5,303 nt of DNA from Lysobacteraceae bacterium (GTDB taxonomy: Bacteria > Pseudomonadota > Gammaproteobacteria > DSM-19610). The DNA is taken from positions 5,394 through 10,696 of the forward strand of contig JAIVHA010000224.1 of the NCBI GenBank assembly GCA_020201295.1, written 5' to 3'. Shown here piece after piece: positions 1 to 4,222 of this stretch. Positions within the stretch are counted from its first letter, which is position 1. Each line of letters opens with the position of its first letter. The notes under the pieces are model-generated. The model was not told the origin of the DNA. It did no database searches and saw only the letters and a list, made by a program, of their open reading frames with translations. Position numbers and translations under genes: made by a program.

Positions 1-458
1 GCCTCCCCCGCCTCGCCCAGCATCAGCTTGCCCACTGCCGTTACATGCAGGGGCGCGCGGCTGCCGATGCGCTGTTCCACCCGCATCATGCGTTCTGGCA
101 GGGCGCGATCCAGGTACACCACCTCGTCGCCCTGGCGCACGGTGAGGTTCACCGTCTCGCCGATCCCGTCCCGCAAGGCCTCCATCAGCGGGCGCGCCGC
201 GCGGCGCAGGTCCTGGTGCGAGGCCACGCGGCTGCCCAGCTGCAACAGGCGAATGCCGAGCCGGTAGCCGGTGCCCTCGCGCGCCACCAGGCCGTTCTCC
301 ACGGCGGCAGCCAGGATGCGGAAGGCGGTGGAAGGATGCAGGCCGCTGTCGGCGGCCAGTACCTTGAGGCTCACCGGGTCGCGGTGGCGGGCAATGACCT
401 CGAGCAAGGCGGTGAGGCGGTCTATGACCTGTATGGAGCCGGGTTCGGATGTCTTCAT
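1..458 (-). CDS. IclR-family transcriptional regulator, N-terminal part (3' end outside window)
   Basis: The reverse strand reads MKTSEPGSIQVIDRLTALLE and stays open for 152 codons to the left edge, so the C-terminus is missing. Residues about 10-65 form the winged helix-turn-helix typical of IclR proteins: the SIQVIDR opening, the helix LKVLAADSGL, the recognition helix around HPSTAFRILA and the wing ENGLVAREGTGYRLG. From about residue 85 the effector domain begins (RRAARPLMEALRD, ETVNLTVRQGDEVVYLDR), reaching the conserved RAPLHVTAVGKLML segment at 134-147. IclR proteins bind DNA as dimers or tetramers and usually repress or activate an adjacent catabolic operon in response to a small metabolite. 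The gene is divergent from the ThDP enzyme at 551, its presumed target. The start at 458 is chosen because the SIQVIDR motif falls about 8 residues in, as usual for the family; no clear Shine-Dalgarno sequence is visible. The effector cannot be predicted because the ligand pocket is outside the window. Confidence 0.93.
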   Translation of the reverse strand, partial: MKTSEPGSIQVIDRLTALLEVIARHRDPVSLKVLAADSGLHPSTAFRILAAAVENGLVAREGTGYRLGIRLLQLGSRVASHQDLRRAARPLMEALRDGIGETVNLTVRQGDEVVYLDRALPERMMRVEQRIGSRAPLHVTAVGKLMLGEAGE

Positions 459-459
459 A

Positions 460-474
460 TTTCGTATTGTGAAA
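460..474. promoter_or_regulatory. Candidate IclR operator 1
   Basis: The 15-mer TTTCGTATTGTGAAA is an imperfect palindrome centred on T467: the outer four pairs and the innermost pair match. It begins 2 bp upstream of the regulator's start codon. IclR-family operators are commonly 13-17 bp imperfect palindromes of this kind in the divergent intergenic region, so binding by the adjacent regulator and autoregulation are inferred. Confidence 0.55.
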
Positions 475-478
475 TCGA

Positions 479-493
479 TTGCGTATTGCGGAA
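479..493. promoter_or_regulatory. Candidate IclR operator 2
   Basis: The 15-mer TTGCGTATTGCGGAA matches operator 1 at 12 of 15 positions (shared pattern TTnCGTATTGnGnAA) and is palindromic at 5 of 7 pairs. Its centre at T486 lies 19 bp from that of operator 1, close to two helical turns, so two dimers could sit on the same face. It overlaps the candidate promoter elements of both divergent genes, fitting repression. Confidence 0.55.
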
Positions 494-514
494 TTGTACG
501 CCTGGGTCTATGGT
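486..514 (+). promoter_or_regulatory. Possible sigma70-type promoter for the ThDP enzyme gene
   Basis: TTGCGG (486-491) and TATGGT (509-514), separated by 17 bp, resemble weak -35 and -10 hexamers. Transcription would start near 521 and give a leader of about 30 nt. The -35 lies inside candidate operator 2. The hexamers are far from consensus, so this is tentative. Confidence 0.25.
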
Positions 515-522
515 GGTCGCAA
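493..522 (-). promoter_or_regulatory. Possible sigma70-type promoter for the IclR-family gene
   Basis: On the minus strand, TTGCGA (522-517) is followed after 18 bp by TACAAT (498-493), five of six bases matching the -10 consensus. Transcription would start near 486, inside operator 2, which would allow autorepression. The leader would be about 27 nt. Assigned by eye only. Confidence 0.3.
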
Positions 523-537
523 CTGGTTTTAAGCCCC

Positions 538-543
538 AAGGAG
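538..543 (+). promoter_or_regulatory. Ribosome binding site of the ThDP enzyme gene
   Basis: AAGGAG lies 7 nt before the ATG at 551. This strong Shine-Dalgarno match fixes that ATG as the start of the enzyme. Confidence 0.8.
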
Positions 544-550
544 TCCTGCC

Positions 551-2767
551 ATGAACACCGCCACCGAACTTACCCTGACCGCCAGCGATTTCCGCGACGG
601 TATCCAGTATTTCGGCCCGACCTGGCCGGGTAGCGACCAGTTGGCCGCCCGGCCGGTCATCGCCGAGGATCAGACGGCCCTCGCCGACCCGGCCGCACCG
701 GAGGCCGCTTTCCAGACCCTGCTGGCCGCCGACGCCCTGCGCTACCTGACCCTGCAGATCTGCGGCAGCAAGGCCTCCGGCCACCCGGGCGGTTATGCCT
801 CCTCGGCCGAGGCCCATGCCGCCCTGATGATGCTGGGCCACAAGCACATCGTCACCGAGGTGGGCCACCATGCGCCCGGCTTCTACAGCGCCATGTTCCT
901 GGATGGCTCCCTGGAGGCCATGGACATCCGCACCGTGTCCGACCTGCGCGCGCGCTTCCGCGAGCGCCACGGCCTGCTTGGTCACTTGTCCGGCGCCATC
1001 CCCGGCCTGCTCGCCCCCGCCGGTCCCCTGGGCCAGGGCCAGCACTTCGCCATGGGTGGCGCCCTGCTCAACCCCGGCACCCTGTTCCCGGTGACCATCG
1101 GTGACGGCGGCCTGGGCGAGCCCTACATCATGTCGGCGTTCATGCACTTCAAGACCGCCTTCCCGCAGGTGACCAACTACCTGCCGGTGCTGGTGTGGAA
1201 CGGCTACAGCCAGGAGCACCATTCCATGGTGTCCCTGATGTCCAACGAGGCCATGACCGCCTACTGGCAGGTGCACGGCTTCGAGGATGTGATCCTGGTG
1301 GATGCGAAGGACTTCGATGACAGCGGCCAGGACGGCGCCTACGTGGACAGCACCCGCTTCTCCCTGTCGCAGCGTCTCGCCTTCCAGGGCGCGGTGCTGG
1401 AGAACCTCGACCGGGCCGCCAAGCAGGCCCTGTCCGGCACCCGCACCGCCTTCATCCTCAAGCAGCTCAAGGGGGCGGGCGTGCACGCCATCGGCGCCAA
1501 GGCCCACAATCTCTACCCGGCCGATACCCTGGATGCCGCGCACATCATCCAGGGCCTCGAGCGCCGCGCCCTGCATGTCGATGCCTGGGAACTGGTGCGC
1601 ACCAACCTCATGCGTGCCGGCGGCGGACCTGCGGCAAAGACGGTCGCCACGGAACGCGAACGTGAGCTGCCCGGGCTTGGCGACCTGCCGCTCAAGGATT
1701 TCCCGCTGGGTGAAAGCCAGGTGCCGGCCACCTGCTTCGGCGCCGTGGTCGCGGCCGTGGGCCAGCGCGACCCGGCCTTCGTGGTGACCAACGCCGACGG
1801 CAACGAGGCCTCGGCCATGAAGAACATCAACGACGCGCTCAAGATCCGCCACCCGACCGCGGACCCGCTCTACAACCAGTCGCCCAACGGCCAGGTGTAT
1901 GAACCGCTGAACGAGGACGCCTGCGCCGGCCTCGCCGCCGCCATCGCCCTGTTCGGCGGCCGTTCCCTGTGGCTGTCCTACGAGAGCTTCGCCATCAACG
2001 GCTGGCCCATCGTGCAGACGGTGTCCCAGGCCATGGCGGAACTGCGCCGCAAGACGCCCTCGCAGGTGAACATGTTCACCGCCGGGGCACTGGAACAGGG
2101 TCGCAACGGCTGGACCCACCAGCGCCCGGAGATCGAGTCCTATTGCGCGGCCATGATGCGCAATGGCAACCATTTCCCGCTGTTCCCCTGCGACGCCAAC
2201 ATGATCCAGGCGGCCTACGAATGGGCGCTGGGCACCCACAACAAGTCCATCGCCATTTTCGCCTCCAAGACGGCGTTGCCGGTGCGTACCACGCTCGCCC
2301 AGGCGCGCCAGGCCATCGAGGACGGTGCCGTGACCCTGTATGAAACCGCTTCCGGAAGTGGCCCTCTGCTCGTCCTGGCCGTGGCCGGCGACATGGTCCT
2401 GCTGCCGGCCTTCACGGCCCGCGATGCCCTGGAACAGGCCGGCGCCCGGGTGCGCATCGTCAGTATCGCCAACCCGCGCCGCCTGTACCGTGCCAGTGAC
2501 GTGAGCTGGAACAGCGTGAGCGAACCCGACGGCACCTTCATGGACGACACCACCTTCGCCGGGTTGTTCGACGCCGATGCCCTGCTCGCCATCAGCGGCG
2601 GCCCCAGCGCCACCCTGGAACCGGTGCTGCTGCGCAGCCAGTGTCGGCGCGACGCCCTGTGCTGGCAACGCGGCGAGACCGTCGCCGCCGCCGGCGAGCT
2701 GATGAGCTTCAACGGGGTGGACGCCCCGGCCATCGAGGCACGGGCGCGGGGGTTGTTGGGGTTGTAG
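551..2767 (+). CDS. Thiamine-diphosphate enzyme of the transketolase/phosphoketolase superfamily, divergent
   Basis: The 738-residue protein is presumably cytosolic. It has the expected order of domains: an N-terminal cofactor (PP) domain, a middle PYR domain from about residue 385, and a C-terminal transketolase-like domain from about 600. Visible motifs are transketolase-like GHPGG (77-81, H78), HHAPG (106-110), the ThDP/metal motif starting GDG (184-186) and closing with N217 in LVWNGYS, and AKAHN with H319. In the PYR domain are LNEDACAG (E455, probably the cofactor-activating Glu), LSYESF (475-480), RNGWTHQRPE (H523) and ASKTALP (K573). NGY, YESF and NGxxHQ resemble phosphoketolase, which splits xylulose 5-phosphate or fructose 6-phosphate to acetyl phosphate. 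However, the EGGELGY signature is absent (GPLGQGQHFA instead), GDGE is GDGG, and the first His of the usual HNGFSHQ is R518. Length is close to phosphoketolases (about 790) and transketolases (about 660). The superfamily is secure; the reaction is not. The divergent IclR regulator and downstream sugar-acid kinase suggest a sugar phosphate substrate. It could also be an unusual C2-transferring enzyme. Confidence 0.85.
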   Translation: MNTATELTLTASDFRDGIQYFGPTWPGSDQLAARPVIAEDQTALADPAAPEAAFQTLLAADALRYLTLQICGSKASGHPGGYASSAEAHAALMMLGHKHIVTEVGHHAPGFYSAMFLDGSLEAMDIRTVSDLRARFRERHGLLGHLSGAIPGLLAPAGPLGQGQHFAMGGALLNPGTLFPVTIGDGGLGEPYIMSAFMHFKTAFPQVTNYLPVLVWNGYSQEHHSMVSLMSNEAMTAYWQVHGFEDVILVDAKDFDDSGQDGAYVDSTRFSLSQRLAFQGAVLENLDRAAKQALSGTRTAFILKQLKGAGVHAIGAKAHNLYPADTLDAAHIIQGLERRALHVDAWELVRTNLMRAGGGPAAKTVATERERELPGLGDLPLKDFPLGESQVPATCFGAVVAAVGQRDPAFVVTNADGNEASAMKNINDALKIRHPTADPLYNQSPNGQVYEPLNEDACAGLAAAIALFGGRSLWLSYESFAINGWPIVQTVSQAMAELRRKTPSQVNMFTAGALEQGRNGWTHQRPEIESYCAAMMRNGNHFPLFPCDANMIQAAYEWALGTHNKSIAIFASKTALPVRTTLAQARQAIEDGAVTLYETASGSGPLLVLAVAGDMVLLPAFTARDALEQAGARVRIVSIANPRRLYRASDVSWNSVSEPDGTFMDDTTFAGLFDADALLAISGGPSATLEPVLLRSQCRRDALCWQRGETVAAAGELMSFNGVDAPAIEARARGLLGL

Positions 2768-2778
2768 ATATTTATTTT

Positions 2779-2811
2779 GAACCGCCAAGACGCCAAGGAC
2801 GCCAAGAAAAC
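2779..2811 (+). repeat. CCGCCAAG-rich interspersed repeat, copy A
   Basis: This 33-bp copy is built of 8-9 bp units (GCCAAGAC, GCCAAGGAC, GCCAAGA). It differs from copy B at one of 33 positions. Similar elements are scattered between genes in many proteobacteria, where they produce spurious NRQDAKDAK-like peptides. It starts 11 bp after the ThDP gene stop. Confidence 0.85.
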
Positions 2812-2816
2812 ACTCG

Positions 2817-2852
2817 TGAACCGCCAAGGCGCCAAGGACGCCAAGAAAACCA
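2817..2852 (+). repeat. CCGCCAAG-rich interspersed repeat, copy B
   Basis: This is a direct copy of A, 39 bp further on. Its 36 bp are perfectly complementary to copy C at 2941-2976, so the two can form a 36-bp stem with an 88-nt loop. Confidence 0.9.
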
Positions 2853-2886
2853 TGAATAAACTAAAACAGGGATGATCGATTCTGTT

Positions 2887-2918
2887 CCCGTCATTACGGC
2901 CTGCGCCAGAATGACGGG
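2887..2918. repeat. REP-like palindromic hairpin in the loop of the larger inverted repeat
   Basis: CCCGTCATT (2887-2895) and AATGACGGG (2910-2918) form a perfect 9-bp stem. A further GGC/GCC stem (2898-2900 with 2905-2907) lies above a 2x2 internal loop and closes a 4-nt loop, CTGC. The GTCATT...AATGAC arrangement resembles the common dispersed hairpin repeats of proteobacterial intergenic regions, with two decayed pairs. No T-run follows, so it is not a classical intrinsic terminator. Confidence 0.75.
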
Positions 2919-2940
2919 GTAATCAGACCTATCTATTAAC

Positions 2941-2976
2941 TGGTTTTCTTGGCGTCCTTGGCGCCTTGGCGGTTCA
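2941..2976 (-). repeat. CCGCCAAG-rich interspersed repeat, copy C (inverted)
   Basis: This is the exact reverse complement of copy B over 36 bp. Perfect identity implies recent duplication or gene-conversion-like homogenisation. It ends about 50 bp before the kinase start. Confidence 0.9.
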
Positions 2977-2979
2977 AAC

Positions 2980-3010
2980 AATCTTGGCGCTCTTGGCGTC
3001 TTGGCGGTTT
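2980..3010 (-). repeat. CCGCCAAG-rich interspersed repeat, copy D (inverted, diverged)
   Basis: Its reverse complement matches copy A exactly over 18 bp (2992-3009 against 2780-2797). It then continues with two mismatches and another CGCCAAGA unit. A and D are therefore the outer arms and B and C the inner arms of one nested palindrome. It ends 17 bp before the kinase ATG. Confidence 0.8.
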
Positions 3011-3013
3011 ATA

Positions 3014-3018
3014 AAGAG
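3014..3018 (+). promoter_or_regulatory. Weak ribosome binding site of the kinase-family gene
   Basis: AAGAG lies 9 nt before the ATG at 3028 and is the only Shine-Dalgarno-like sequence there. It favours that ATG over the in-frame TTG at 3001, which lies inside repeat D. Confidence 0.5.
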
Positions 3019-3027
3019 TTTAAACCC

Positions 3028-4020
3028 ATGGCAGAAACCAAAATCGTAGTCCTGGACGACGACCCCACCGGTTCGCAGACGGTGCACAGCTGCCTGTTGC
3101 TCACGCGTTGGGATGTCGCCACCCTGCGCGAGGCGCTGCTGGACGAAGCGCCGCTGTTCTTCGTGCTTACCAATACCCGCGGCATGAGCGCGGCACACGC
3201 CAGCGTGCTCACTCGCGAGGTATGTCAGAACCTCCAGCAGGCCCTGCGGGAACTGGCGGACAATGGTCGCGTGATCGAGCCCATCCTGGTCAGCCGTTCC
3301 GATTCCACCCTGCGCGGACATTATCCCGTCGAGACCGACATCATCGCCGAGGAACTGGGACCCTTCGATGCCCACTTCCTCATCCCGGCCTTCATCGAGG
3401 GTGGGCGTATCACCCGCGATGGGATGCATTACCTGATGGTGGATGGCGAGCCGGTGCCGGTGAACGAAACCGAATTCGCGCGCGATTCGGTGTTCGGCTA
3501 CCGAAATGCGTTCCTGCCCGCCTATGTGGAAGAGAAGACCCATGGCCGCATACGCGCCGACCAGGTGGAACGCTTCGGCCTGGCCGAGATACGCAGCGGC
3601 TGCCTGGAACGTCTGCTGGGCCTGTCCGGCAATGTCGCCTGCGTCGTCGATGCCGAGAATCACGAGGATCTGGCCGCCTTTGCCGCCGACCTGAACGCCG
3701 CGGCCCGCCAGGGCAAGCGTTTCCTGTGTCGCAGTGCCGCCGGCATCGTCAGCGCCCTGGCCGCCCTGCCACCGCAACCGGTGGCCGCGCAAGACATGCG
3801 CCAGTATGTGCGTGGTGGACGCGCCGGTGCCGTACTGGTGGGCTCCCATGTGAGCAAGACCACCCGCCAGCTGCAACAGCTGCTGGCACCCGGCTGCTCG
3901 GTGGTACGCTGCCCCGACGATCATCCCCAGTTTCCCGGGCTGCCGGTGGTGATCTTCCCCGGCAATGTCGGCGACGACCCGGCGCTGGCCATGGCCTACC
4001 GCCGGTTGGCCGGTACCTGA
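3028..4020 (+). CDS. DUF1537 / four-carbon acid sugar kinase family protein with a shortened C-terminal domain
   Basis: The family (OtnK-like) uses ATP to phosphorylate C4 sugar acids such as 3-oxo-tetronates or threonate. The 330 residues begin MAETKIVVLDDDPTGSQTVH. DDDPTGSQ (10-17), LTNTRG (47-52), VSRSDSTLRGHYP (88-100), PAFIEGGRITRDGMHYL (120-136) and VNETEFARDSVFGY (145-158) are hallmarks of an intact substrate-binding N-terminal domain. FLCRSAAGIVSALA (232-245) leads to the C-terminal domain, which opens normally with AVLVGSHVSKTTRQLQQLL (268-286). At about residue 294 it jumps to QFPGLPVVIFPGNVGDD (301-317), which in family members I recall forms the extreme C-terminus. The intervening stretch, which should include the Gly-rich nucleotide-binding loop of the GGxTS type, is absent. 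The protein is roughly 100-130 residues short, yet the frame is open. ATP binding is therefore doubtful; it may be a pseudo-enzyme or an in-frame deletion mutant. It follows the ThDP gene in the same direction after a 260-bp repeat-filled gap, so co-transcription is possible but not assured. Confidence 0.85.
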   Translation: MAETKIVVLDDDPTGSQTVHSCLLLTRWDVATLREALLDEAPLFFVLTNTRGMSAAHASVLTREVCQNLQQALRELADNGRVIEPILVSRSDSTLRGHYPVETDIIAEELGPFDAHFLIPAFIEGGRITRDGMHYLMVDGEPVPVNETEFARDSVFGYRNAFLPAYVEEKTHGRIRADQVERFGLAEIRSGCLERLLGLSGNVACVVDAENHEDLAAFAADLNAAARQGKRFLCRSAAGIVSALAALPPQPVAAQDMRQYVRGGRAGAVLVGSHVSKTTRQLQQLLAPGCSVVRCPDDHPQFPGLPVVIFPGNVGDDPALAMAYRRLAGT

Positions 4021-4194
4021 TCAGGGAAGATCCTGCTCCGTTCTCACACCGGCTTCGATCGTCACATTGGTGGCGGGTGTAAAGAAGCTGATGGCGTCTG
4101 CGGTATCGGGGTCGTCCAGGTGTGCTTCACAGGTGAGGGCAAGGGTATACCCGCCCGGCGGCAGATGGCCGATTCTGTATGGTGCCCGCCGTGG
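4021..4194 (-). pseudogene. C-terminal remnant of a DUF4382-type secreted or lipoprotein gene
   Basis: Reading the minus strand from 4194 gives 57 codons without a usable start. They include APYRIGHLPPGGYTLALTC, then HLDDPDTADAISFF and ATNVTIEAGVRTEQDLP, then TGA at 4023-4021. This resembles the end of DUF4382-domain proteins as I recall them: LPxGxYTxAxTC, an acidic DDDPxxDD segment and a final NVTVTAG strand. Upstream in frame is a TGA (4197-4195), and only 25 bp then separate it from the acyl-CoA ligase stop. The rest of the gene, including any signal peptide, is therefore gone. Its stop codon directly abuts the kinase stop, forming TGATCA. The fragment identity rests on pattern memory, but protein-like composition is clear. 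Confidence 0.6.
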
Positions 4195-4222
4195 TCATAC
4201 CGCCCCGGAAGCCGGACCCGTC

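Noticed and set aside
455..2827. A 790-codon open frame on the minus strand, antisense to the ThDP enzyme gene
   Set aside because: It is the GC-rich shadow of a well-supported gene. Its composition (Gly, Ala, His, Gln rich) matches no family, it overlaps the IclR gene end and its start lies in repeat copy B.
2779..3010. CRISPR-like array
   Set aside because: Copies occur in both orientations, spacing varies from about 6 to 88 bp, and there are no cas genes or uniform spacers.
3010..3015. TATAAA as a -10 box for the kinase gene
   Set aside because: The only TTG-type hexamers upstream give spacers of 11 or 20 bp, and the leader would be only a few bases long.
3001..3027. TTG start at 3001 adding nine residues to the kinase
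   Set aside because: The TTG lies inside repeat D with no ribosome binding site. The ATG at 3028 has AAGAG upstream and begins right at the conserved first strand.
2974..3924. A 316-codon antisense frame over the kinase gene
   Set aside because: It lies opposite recognisable DUF1537 motifs, has no protein-family features, and its C-terminus is translated repeat D.
3907..3925. Frameshift, rather than deletion, explaining the odd kinase C-terminus
   Set aside because: The residues on both sides, SVV and PGLPVVIFPGNVG, are in the same frame and family-like, and neither other plus-strand frame supplies the missing segment.
3108..4082. A 324-codon plus-strand frame overlapping the kinase in another phase
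   Set aside because: It is Arg/Gly/Pro-rich low-complexity translation typical of an alternate frame in GC-rich DNA; the DUF1537 frame explains the region.
4195..4222. CCGG-CTT-CCGG mini-hairpin after the ligase stop as an intrinsic terminator
   Set aside because: The stem is only 4 bp and no T-run follows on the minus strand.
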